Shown here: positions 22,901-35,634 of the stretch, piece after piece
Layout of the letters: each line of letters starts with the position of its first letter
Position numbering within the stretch: the first letter of the stretch is position 1
NCBI GenBank assembly: GCA_026874595.1
Contig: CM049307.1
Span: forward strand, 1,017,579-1,081,578
Direction of reading: 5' to 3'
Source of the DNA: Sipunculus nudus
Taxonomy: Eukaryota > Annelida > Sipuncula > Golfingiida > Sipunculidae
DNA: 64,000 nucleotides
Notes under the pieces: model-generated
Databases searched by the model: none
What the model was told of the DNA's origin: nothing
The model's input: only the letters and a program-made list of their open reading frames with translations
Position numbers and translations under genes: made by a program

Positions 22901-25900
22901 GTTTATAGAGCCAGACTTTAACATCGGATGGAATACACTGAACTTGATATACTCGCAGCTTCTTTGCTGGTATGTACGATAACTTTTTTTTATTCACTCC
23001 ACAAATTATACATAAAAAGAAACACCAAATATGATACAAATATTAAAATGAAACAGGCAAAATCTATAACATATAAACAATTCTAAATTCACTGTCTAAA
23101 TACCAAATCAATAAAAAAAAATTAAATAAATTGCCTTTTTCTAACTTTTCATTTCATGATTAATTAATGACCATCGTTTTTTAAAGTATTCTAATTTCTT
23201 ATTCTTTTCTGCTATTTTATATTCAATTCTTACATGTTCCCATAAAAATTTTCGAAATCCATGAACATTCGGCTTCTTTTTATTGCTTCTGCACTGGTCA
23301 ATGTACCTTTTAGCCTGTATGACAATTACATTATACATATCACTATCCTCAGCAGAACCATAAAAGACCTTTTCCTTATCAAGTATAAATTCCATTAACT
23401 TATCGGTACACCAAGTCTTCAACTCCATCCAAAATATCCTAGTTATCTTACAATCCCAAAACAAATGGTTAATTGTTTCCACTTTCCTTCACAAAACGTA
23501 CACTAATCAAAATCCTGAATTTTCCATTTCATGAGCCATTAGTTGTTTACTAAAATATTATTAAGAAATTTATACTGAAATATTTTAGATTTAGTATCAT
23601 ACAAAACTCTGTCTGGTAAAGTATATATACTTGTAACATCTTTTGATGTATTGGTTATATATTTTGATATCTTCGGCTTAGTCAGTTGTACAGTACATAT
23701 CCTATCTCTTAATACCTGGTAGATCTGATGTGACTTTAACTTACTCAATGGCACAATAGATTTCTGGATTTTAATTTGTAAACTATTTAATATATGATTA
23801 ACAGACTCCATAATATCTCCTTCCACAGTTGTACTAATCTGATCATGAGTCACTTTACATTGTTTAATGACTAATGAAATTAGATTGTACCAGTCAATAA
23901 AATATACACTTTTTTACCCTCTAGATTTCCAGTACTCAAAAAATAGGACATGACTCTGTACATCAAATAAATCCTGTACCTTTTGTATTCCTACTTTATA
24001 AAATGATTCCCAATAGAATGTATTTTATTTTAGATAAAGTGCTTGTTATGCCACACATACTGTTCTTTTATGTTTACCTCTGCATAGAAGTCTAACTTTA
24101 AGAGGTACCAGCTGTGTAAGACCTCACTATAAAATTTATTTACATTTTCTAAGTTTAATAAGCTAGGTTTATAATTACAATTTAATAACGTGTCCATATC
24201 ACTACAAATTTTCTCCAAATTATAAATCCATAAAGCTTTCCATGGTCTGTTTTCAAACTCAAAAAATCTTTTAATCCAGCCCGACCTTGATGCCAAAAAG
24301 AGTGACTGAAGATGTGGAACATTCAAACCTCCTTTTTCTATTTCTTGAACTAAGACAGATCTTTTTATTCTTTCTTTCCCACCATTCCATAAAAAGGAAA
24401 ATATAATTTTATTAAGTTTATTTACATATTTTTCTGATATACTATTATTACTAAAGTAATAATTAAATTTAGATATTATATATGCTTTTATTATTTGAAT
24501 TTTTCCTTGCATTGTTAAATTTTTTTTGTTTCCAGAGCTGCAAAGTCTTTCCGTTTGTTTATAATTTATCCTCTAAATTTAGCTCTTCACATTGATGTTT
24601 ATCATATGATATAAATACTCCAAGAATTTTTATTGGTTTATCTTGACAGTGAATACCAAATGGGTTTAACTTACTATTTTTATTATTGGCTATCCACATG
24701 CCTTCTGATTTTTCTAAATTTAATTTCAGTCCACTAAATTCTCCAAATAATTTAACATGTTTTAAAAAGTTACTATCTGATATTTTAGAACTGCAATTGT
24801 ATCATCCGCATATCGTAGAAGTTTAACTTGTTCATCCCCTATTCTAATTCCTTAAATAGTTGTATCATTTCTTATTTTAATTGCTAGAATTTCTATAGCT
24901 AATATAAAAAGGTAGGGAGACAGAGGGTCTCCTTGTCAGACACCCCTTTCAACTTTAAAATAGCCAGAAGTTATACCATTATTAATTATACAACTGCTTA
25001 TATCATTGTATAACAGCTTTATCCAAGACAAAAAAGTGTCTCCAATCTTAAATTTTTTAAGTGTTTCCAGCGTAAAGGTCCATTCTAAAGAATCAAAGGC
25101 TTTTTCCATATCTAATGCAATTACCATACCAGGAATTTTCTTTTCATTTGTGTAATCCAGTAAATCTTGAACAAATCTGACATTTTTACCAATAAATCTA
25201 TTTTTCACATAACCAGTCTGATTAGAACGTATAATTCTTGGCAAAAGCTTGGAAAGTCTAATAGAAAGTGTTTTAGATAAAATTTTATAGTCTGTATTTA
25301 AGAGTGATATTGGCCGCCAATTTTTTAACAAGGTACGGTCTTTATTTTTATCTAATAAAATTATAACTGCTTGCCTCTGGGATACTGATAGTATACCCTC
25401 CTCAATGACTTATTGAAAGATTTCACTAACAGAGGACCTACTTGTGGCCATAATTTTATATAGAATTCAATAGGCAAACCATCATTTCCAGGGCTTTTAT
25501 TATTTTGAAATGATTTAACTGTATTATATAATTCATCTAATGTTAATGGTTTACACAGAAAATTATTATCTTCTTGTGATAATAGTGGAGTCTTAATATC
25601 TGACAAATATTCTTCAATTTGTTCAAGTGACTTTCTATAATTTGATGAGTACAGCTTACAATAGAATTCTTTTTCCAAACTTATTATCTCACTTATTATG
25701 TGCGATAACTTGATCATCTTTATTAAAGTTAAAGCTAAAGAAAGTGTCTCCTACTTTCGTCCACGAAAAAACCTTATAAATACTCGCTCATAAATATCCC
25801 TATAATATAAATGTTGACAAATATTTGTATGGTCATCATTAAAAACAGAATTGTACGTCATATTGAAGATAATCGAGAACACAGTAAAATTCACGGTTAG

Positions 25901-27530
25901 CTAATATCGTCTAAAATTCAATGAGACAAATGAACCGGTCAGTTTGTATCGTCTAAAATTCACTAATACAAATGAAACGGTGGGCTGGTATCGTCTAAAA
26001 TTTACTGATACAAATAAAACGGTAGGCTAGCAGCGTCTGACATTCATTGAGATAAATTATACTTTGTGCTAATAGCGTCTAAAATTCATTAAGACACATG
26101 ACACGGACTGCTAATAGCTCTAAAATTCATTGAGACAGATGACACGATGTGCTAGTAGCGTCTAAAAGATTTACCATTATCTTAAAATTGCCTTGATTTT
26201 TATAAACACATTGTCTTATACTATGGCGGTCTTAATTAAATGATTATATTGATTTAATGTATTAATACATGATCTTTCAGGCTCGGGACGTTCTTTTGCC
26301 CTTTGATGCCTCTCATAATGATCATAAAACTCATCATCATGTTTTATGTGAAAAGGGTAGGTATACAACTTATCATCATGTTTTATGTGAAAAAGGTAGG
26401 TATACAACACAAATTATGTGTAAATAAAAAATTACTTGGTACGCTTATTGTGAGAGCACTAGAGATGCTGCTAAATAACTAACAACTGTGTATTTCTACC
26501 TTTCACTTAAATTAAAATCAAAGCCCTATTAAATTATATAATGAAGTGATGTTTGTAAATATTGTTCACGAATTTTCATTGAAGAATTATGCAAATTAAC
26601 CGAAGAGTTGTCATGCTGTCATTCTCCAAAATGTTCTCCTAAAATGATCCACACACTCATTCACTTAAACAATAAAAAAATTAACACGTGTGATTGGTTA
26701 TGTGTCATTTATAAACAAAGAGGCCCAGAAGGAAATTTATATTTGATACAGAATTATAGAACGAAGTCCCTTTTGCGTGGCAGAGCAGCCTCGCACATGT
26801 CCACATATGTCTTAGCAACAATGATATTTACTCCTTCCCTGGGCTCTACCAGAGTAATAATTATACACAATTTCATTTGATAAATTTGATATATATATAT
26901 ATATATATATATATGATACATATATATTTATAAATATATATTTGATGTATATATTTACATATATATAAATATATATATATATATATATTTATCTGACTAA
27001 AATGATAAATTTGTAAAGGGTCCCCTGGTGGACCTTGAAGGGTTAAACACATGAGCCACTTAATAAAAGGTTCATAGAAATGGAAAATGTTGATGTTCCA
27101 ATATCCACGTCTCCCAAATTCTGATCACCCCTATGCACATACACGGAATGTCGCTGGCGTATGTAACTGGGCTTACCATTGGATATGCCTCAAACTAGGC
27201 CGCCAAGACGGACCAGTTATATTAAATGATTTATCAAAAATGTATATCAAATGAATAAACATGAGAAACTAAATTTTAAAATTATCTGTGCACCTTTATG
27301 TGTTTGACAGCTGAGCATCTTCTTAACTTGTAAGCCGTCCAGTAAGCCGTGGAGAGGACAGCGCACTCATACTTTGCTTCAGCAGTTAATGGTGTTTGGG
27401 ATCATGGGTTCGGTCATGTTAGTTGGATACGGGGTCTATGGGTAAGTTATAAATATCAGCTCAGTATATCAGTGGCACAGGGAAATTAAACAGCCGTATA
27501 TTGATTTTATTTTACAAACAACTTCTCATA

Positions 27531-27598
<68 letters not shown>

Positions 27599-30500
27599 TG
27601 AAAGCTCTTTTCAAAATGAATTCGTTTGAAATTTTGTTTATTTCATTACTGTGCGACAGCTAAATAAAGTGTATGAAGCTGAAAATTATTTCAGATTCAA
27701 ATTCTACACATATCAGGGGGTTACATTTATTTGAAAACATATGATCTGTTTGTTTATCTTCAGGATGGCTTGTTATTACTTAAACATGTACAATAATAGT
27801 CATAAAGTTATCTGGGTTCTTGACTTACATGTGAAATAATTAAAGCTACTCTGAAAATAAACTTTTATGTAATGATACTCTCATTGTGATAGAAATAGTG
27901 CAAAGAATACCTTCACAGTCTGTCTTTGGGAGGGTAAACAAGTTCAGATCATTTTCTTATAATCCCAACAACAATAGAAAGAGTACATACATTTACATGG
28001 AGAACAAAATGAAAACGTACACAATAAAATAGGAAAAACACAGGATTAACTACCGAAATAATAGGTACCCTTTCATTAAAATCATGACTCAATTTGTGTT
28101 CTCTAAATGAGGTATATTAATATACTTCCACGGATCGGCGGACACTTCAGCTAGCCCCAAACATGATATAAACACTTAATATAAACAAAACGAACAATCA
28201 GTGCACCGTTGGATCGGCTGTCGGACGTGTTTGGTTTACGATCGGCGACCACTTCAGTTGGCCCCCTACATTATATAAACACGTTAATATAAACAAAACG
28301 AACAGCCAGTGCACCGTGGGTTTGGCTGTTGGATGTTTGGTTTACGATCGGCGACCACTTCAGTTGGCCCCCTACATAATATAAACACGTTAATATAAAC
28401 AAAACGAACAGCCAGTGCACCGTTGGTTTGGCTGTTGGATGTTTGGTTTACGATCGGCGACTACTTCAGTTGACCCCCTACATAATATAAACACGTTAAT
28501 GTAAAAAAACGAACAACCAGTACACCGTGAGATCGGCTGTTGGATTTTTTTACGATCGGCGACCACTTCAGCTGGCCCCCTACATGATATTAACATGTTT
28601 ATGTAAATAAAACGAACAACCAGTACAACGTGGGATCTGCTGTTGGATGTTTGGTTTACGATCGGCGACCACTTCAACTGGCCCCCTACATGATTATAAG
28701 CCTATATTTATGAAAGGTCCAAGACATTACCTTACAATACCATTTCAATACACATCAGATATCGATATATGACCTATGTAACACCCTTCGTATACTTAAT
28801 TCCAAATATATTTCACCACTTCCAACGTATCGAATAAATGCTGTGCACTTTCTTCTGGAATACAAAAATGTACACAAAGAACTTTCGACTCTAGCCAACA
28901 TGAAAAATGTATCATTAAATATAAACAGTTGTGATATAAATGCTAAATATATAAATATATATACTTAACACATTCGCTGCAAATGACGTGTATACACGTC
29001 GTTTATTATGATTCCCCCAGTGCCAAGCACGTGTATACACGTCATATATTTATAATCCATTTTCAGCAGGAATTCTCACAAATTTTTCAATAAATTCTTT
29101 GCAGATGAGTAGTAGTACATTTATAAAATAGTCTCGCAGTATGAAAATGAATTATTTGATATCTCGATATCTCGCCATCTTGATAACTGAAAATAAAACG
29201 GTGAAAACCATACAGCTGTGTTGGAGTTTATTACATTGTGGCAGCGGCGTTCTTCTTACAAATATGAGCTCAAACAATCGTTCTGATAGAGCAAGGAATA
29301 TTGGAGCTGCCCAGCTCTTGTTTGAGGTCAATACTTAACTTCTGCTGACAGGAATACCGCTAGCAACATTGAATATGTTAAAAAGAAGCAACAGTGGCAA
29401 AGCCCAAGAGCAAAGCAACATACGCCAAGGGTGAATCATGTAAATAATGTGGCAACAAAAACACCTAAGGAACATTTGCCCTGCTAAGGATGTTACATGC
29501 AGGGGTTGTGTTAAAAAAGGACATTTTCAACTTATGTGCAGAAACTCACAAAAACAGAATAAAAAGGTCGATGCAGTTGACCAGGCACCATTCATGGGAG
29601 AAATTGGAGGTCAAGGTGATTCTTGGGTAGCGCAATAAGACGTGAATGGAAACCCTACCAGGTTCAAATTAGACACTGGTGCGGCTGTGACTGTAGTGAG
29701 TGAAAATGAGCCTTGGCTATGAAAGCAGAAACTGTTAGTACAGAGACGTTAAACATTCAAGCTGAGTTCACAAAACTGTTCAAAGGCTTAGGCAAACTAG
29801 AAACTAATTACAGTATCAAACTTAAACCAGATGCTCAGCCTACTTGTTTGATTCCTCATCCTTGTTGCCTATTGTCAAGAAAGAGACCGAGTCAATGACA
29901 TTACAAGGCGTTATTTTAGCAGTGACTATTCCCACAACACAGCTTGGTGTTCAGGCATTTAACCCGTTCCAAAGCGGAATGGATCAGTTAATTTGTGCTG
30001 ATTTAACAAAACGCAACAAAGCCGTACAAAGAGAAATACATCACATGTTCTCTCTAGATGAAAGCCTGGCCAAGTTAAGACAATGCAAAATATTCTCAAA
30101 GTCAGACGCAAACAGTAGTTTTTGGCAGCTTCCTCTGCATGATGATTCCAAACTATTAACAACCTTCATCACACCCTATGGGAGGTACTGCTTCAACCGG
30201 CTTCGGTTCGGTATAAGTTCTGCACCCAAAATATTTCAGCGTACAATGTGTGGAATTCCTTTTTTTTAATAAATTTTTTTTGCGGATTATACACACATAA
30301 TTGTACACAATCACATCAAATACAATATATACAAACCACATTGCCTGGATATTATTCAAATTTCTAATCCCTGTAATTTTGCACATGCAGCATATACATA
30401 TATTCTAGTGGTCTTTACAGAATACATTTTCCACTTGCTTTTTCTTTCAATAATAAAGCTACAATGCTACTGTATGTTATAAATTTTTCCTTATTATTCC

Positions 30501-33500
30501 TTATATTTCTGTTTTGCTATTATATATTCAATTTTGTCTACATATTTCTATCTCCTTAAAAAATCTGGCATTAAATTGCTTGTGTTCTGATTATATTCCT
30601 TTCTCCTTTGATATACACACATTTTAAATGTAAGGAGCACCTGATTTATTAAATGGTTAATTGGTTAAAAAGGTTAAATATTCTTAATTGGAAACATTCC
30701 ATACAATACTGTGTTCAAGGTTAATGGTGGCATTATCATTCCATTTGATTTCATCCAATCCACAATTCTAAAATACAGATTTTTTGTTACAAAACATTTG
30801 TTACAAAAAATGTGTCCCTTAGTCTCTAATTCTATGAAGCAATAAGAACATCGGTAACAAATAACTAACTTTCATTTGTATAGTAAACTATTGGTTGGTA
30901 AATAGTTATGGAGTATTTTAAATAAGAATTCCCTTGAGTACATATCCAATGAGATTTTTTGGGTGGCTCCAAAGTAACTCTCCTAGTTTATATTATCATC
31001 CTGTATTGTATGTCTTAACTTGATCAATGATGAGGCTGCAGTTAATTTTTTGTTCCACCAATATATCATAAACATATTTAGAAGACAAAGATTGTATTGT
31101 AATACCCTTAGTTGTAATTATGATATGCTCCTCTGATATACCTTCATTAGATTTGATATCCTCGTCTCGCAATAGTTTTAGCCAGTCACATGGTATTACA
31201 GCTAATACGAATCTCCATATGAAAAAGACTTCTGTTCTAATATCTGGATATTTTTTAATCAATTCATACTATTTTAGCATTTTTGTTCCTTTGATACACA
31301 ATCTTTTACCAACCTAGGCTTATTCCGCATAAATCCAAATGTTTGCAATACACTGACTTTTCATTCACTTTAATCCACCTATTGTTCTAGAGAGGTTGCA
31401 ATTTTACCTCATTTTTTTATGGTTGGTTCGTTTTAGACAAATTGTGACAGATCTTCCAAACATTGTTTATAAAAGCCTGGTATCTTTGATGGTTTTCTGT
31501 GGTATTCAAAGTTTGAAGACACTTTGGTAACTCCACTAATTTTCTCAAGATAAAACATTGGTACTGCTTTCCATGCATAAGGATTATTACATAGAATCGA
31601 CCTTTTAATCCAAATTAATCTTTGAGTTTTCAATCTGCTGGCTTAGTCTACAAAGTTTTTACCACCTTTGTGGTATGGTCCTATCAGTGTACTATGTGTG
31701 GAATCCTTGATAGTTTGGATGGTGTTATCTGTCACATGGACGATATCCTTGTTCACAAGCAAGACCAGTCTGAACATGATCAGCGTTTAAGAACAGTTCA
31801 TAAACGCCCAGAAGCTGCAAGACTTACTTTTAACTTCAAATGTGAATTGTCACAGAATTCTGTGAAGTCTTGAGGACACATTATTGATGCTTCTGGTGTT
31901 CATGCAGACCCAGATAACGTGAAAACCATAAGAGAATTCCAAGCGCCACAAATTGTGAGATTTAACGGAATGGTATACCAACTTGCCAAATTTCTCCATG
32001 GACCAGCAGAGCCCAATAAGTCCTTACGTGTGCTTTTACGTAAGGACACTACATGGGTCTGGGAACCAGACCAACAGGAAGCATTTAGTTGCATAAAGGA
32101 TTCACTGTCGTCGTCCGAGGTGCTGACACATTATGATCCTTCAAGTCCGACTGTTATAGCTGCAGACGCGTCATCTCATGGCACCGGTGCTATTTTATGT
32201 TCCAGACTCAGGAGAATGGAGAACAGCGCCCAGTTTACTATGCTTCGGGGGAACTCAACGATACAGAACAGTGGTATGCTGTAATAGAGTAAGAAGCACT
32301 GGCAGCAACCTTGGCATGTTTGAAACTTGCGGACTATATAATTGGTCTAAACTCCATTATACAGACAGACCATAACCCCTTGTGCCCTTACTCCAGTCCA
32401 CCGACCTAGCAAAGATGCCGCAATGAATCCTGCGCTTTCGACTCCGCCTGATGAGATTTCAGTACCACGTCTGCTACGTTCCTGGCAGAGACTGCAGGTA
32501 GTTTCTCAAGGGCACCAGCATCAGCGGTACAAACCAAGGATTTGCTTCTTATTGAAGAAGCCGAAACATTTGCATTAACTGCCATCGATGTTCTTCTTGC
32601 ATCAAGTAAGCGCTTACATGATAAAGCACAGGCACAGAAATCTGGCGAAGTCATTTCGCACGTTCTGCAATACTGCAAACACGGATGGCCAGCATACCTA
32701 TCTCAGAACTCGGTAATAAAGCCGTATTGGGAATGGAAGCACCATCTTGCGTTCATTGATGATTTACTCTAGTATGATGACCAACTTGGTATTCCAACTG
32801 CCCTGCGATTGGACATGCTCGAACGTCTCCATGAAGGTCATCTGTGAATTACTAAGTGCCGTTCTCTCGCTCAGTGTTCCATGTGGTGGCCAAGCATCTA
32901 CAAGACCATCAACTACATGGTCACACAGTCTGCAATATGTGCTATAAATCCAGACAAAAACCGACAGAACCACTGATTTTTTTTATTCCAATTCCGTCCA
33001 TGGGAAAACTGGGCATGGACTTGTTTGAACTATAAAAAAAATATATCTTTTAGTTGTTGATTATTACCCTCGCTGGGTTGAAATACGACTCCTCACAGAT
33101 CAAGCTTCACGTGGCGTTGTTATCGAACTAAAGAGCATATTTGCGACTCACGGCATTCCCGGCTTGGTGATCTCCGACAACCGTCCACAGTTCAGTGCGG
33201 ATACGTTCAACAGTTTGCAGAATTCTACGGGTTTACTCTTATAATAAGCTCCCCCCCCCCCCCCCCCCCCACTATGCCCAAGCGAATGTGGAAGCAGAGA
33301 GAGCAGTAAAAACCATCAAAGACACTCTGAAGAAATGCGATGAATCTTATCTAAGACTGTTGACCTACAGAACTGCCGTTCTTCAGCCGCTCTTATGAAT
33401 AGCTAATGGGACGCAAGCTTAACAACAGTCTGCCTGTTCTTCCAAGTGTTCTGAAACCACGCACTGTTTACGTGGCGAAAATGATTACAGAAGAAGATTC

Positions 33501-34251
33501 GAACAGACAGAAACAAAAGGAAAGGTTTTATTCTCGTCACAGAACACGCGACTTGCCCTTTCTCCTTCCGGGAGAAGAGGTGTGGATCATAGATTTAGAT
33601 AGGCATGGAGAGGTTGTAAATCACACCAAGAATCCGCGTTCGTACTTAGTGCAAACCGACAAAGGCAAGATCCGTCGCAATCGCGCATCCTTAGTGTCTA
33701 CTGATATCAATGTCAGTTCTGACCAAGTCAGTACTCCGGCAGCAAGAGTTGTGCATCCTGAAATCAGTCAGAATGACGTTGTAGATTCGCGCGAACCACC
33801 TTATGTAGATCCTGCTGTTAGCATCTCGTCGGTGAATGCGAGCTACTAAGAGAAAACTACACGCAGTGGTAGGGCTGTTAAACATCCGTACAGATTAAAA
33901 CTTTAAGTAAAGCTCTGTGTGTGGACTTGGCTTTCATCACCGTTATGTACGATTTTTTTGTGTCATAAATATGAATGCGCTTGCTGAATTAATAAGCGGT
34001 GCTTGAAGGGGAGGAGTGCTATAAGAGGTTTAACGACATAACGACATCGTACGTGGAGCGCACATACGACATACGGCATCTGGTGAGAGAGCCGCTATCT
34101 TGGTTACTGGGAATAAAACGTTCAAAACCATACAGCCATGTTGGAGTCTATTACAATATGGAGTTCTTCCAAATATCAGTGGAATATTGAAATATTCAGT
34201 GACGTCAATTTATCTTCGAGGGTCGGGGTGGCGGGGGTGACTCGCAGACCA

Positions 34252-34290
<39 letters not shown>

Positions 34291-35602
34291 AAACATATAT
34301 ACTTTTTCACACTTTTATATATATATATATATATATATTACAATTATGTATACATCGTTAGAAAATAAGGTATTATGTTTCAAGTAAAAGTAAATTAGAT
34401 CTAAATAGATTTAGGTATAATATTTCATAGTAAACTCATAAAATGGAACCAAAGTCTATAAATATATTTATAAATATATTTCATTTGCAATAAATATTAT
34501 TCTCTGAATAGTGGGGGGATGATAACATTGACCCCACCCCCCATCCGGCACTTACCAAAATGTGGGGGATATATACACCCCCCCCCCCCATATTGACGCT
34601 CCTTGAAATATTAATAATAATAATATGTGACCGAGACACCAAGACACCAAGTTTTTCATTAAAGATTAAGTATAAAGTGCCCCAGGTGATCTAGTAGTGT
34701 ATTACTTGTGTAAGGGTTGAACAATAATGAAAATAGTTTCCGCACCACCGCCGCCAATTCCCTTGTTTTCTTGGCTTGACCACTTAAACATGCATAATAT
34801 AAAAAGTAAAAAAGCTGAAATCAGAGATATGTCACATGATTAAAACCGGTAAACACAGCTAAAATCAGAGATCTGTCACATAATCAAACTAGTAAACACA
34901 GCTAAAATCAGAAATATGTCACATGATTAAACCTGTAAACACAGCTAAAATCAGAGACATGTCACATGATTAAACCAGTAAACACAGCTAAATTCAGAGA
35001 TATGTCACATGATTAAACCAGTAAACACAGCTAAATTCAGAGATATGTCACATGATTAAACCAGTAAACACAGCTAAAATCAGGGATATGTCACATGATC
35101 AAACCAGTAAACACAACTAAAATCAGAGATATGTCACATGATCCAACAAGTAAACACAGATAAAATCAGGGATATGTCACATGATCAAACCAGTAAGCAA
35201 AGCTAAAATCAGAGATATGTCATATGATCAAACAAGTAAACACAGCTAAAATCAGAGATATGTTGGAGGATCATATCAAAATTCTCACAGTTATTCTCGT
35301 TAGTCTACTGAAAAAAAAAAAACACCAGAAGGGGAAAAAAGGAAAAATGTTCATCTCTTTTAAATGGATCAGTTCACGACATAAAACAAGAAATTAATAG
35401 AGGTTTTATCACATTTCATTTAGTTGCATATAGACTAGGATGAGGGTTCATAGTTATATAACATTGCTATGAACATGGAAGCGTTTTGTGTTTTATTGAA
35501 TTTAGAAATATTTAAATATATTTTCAGTGTAAATATTATTACCTTTTCATTATTTACCTGTTCAGGTAAAGGTTTATTAACAAATTTCACTGCGTTATCA
35601 TC

Positions 35603-35634
<32 letters not shown>

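Larger units (their letters stand above)
29167..34155 (+). mobile_element. Gypsy-type LTR retrotransposon 3, sense strand, split by a LINE
   Basis: Plus-strand order: 5' LTR remnant (to 29235), primer-binding-like tggcagcggcg, zinc knuckle, protease, RT, [LINE 30257-31693], rest of RT, RNase H, integrase, polypurine tract gaaggggaggag, 3' LTR 34017-34155. Standard Gypsy order. There are many frameshifts; no complete pol. Confidence 0.9.

Noticed and set aside
26216-26410. Minus-strand frame with a repeated FHIKHDD motif
   Set aside because: Shadow of the duplicated 3' end of TMC exon 10; the plus strand has splice sites and family match.
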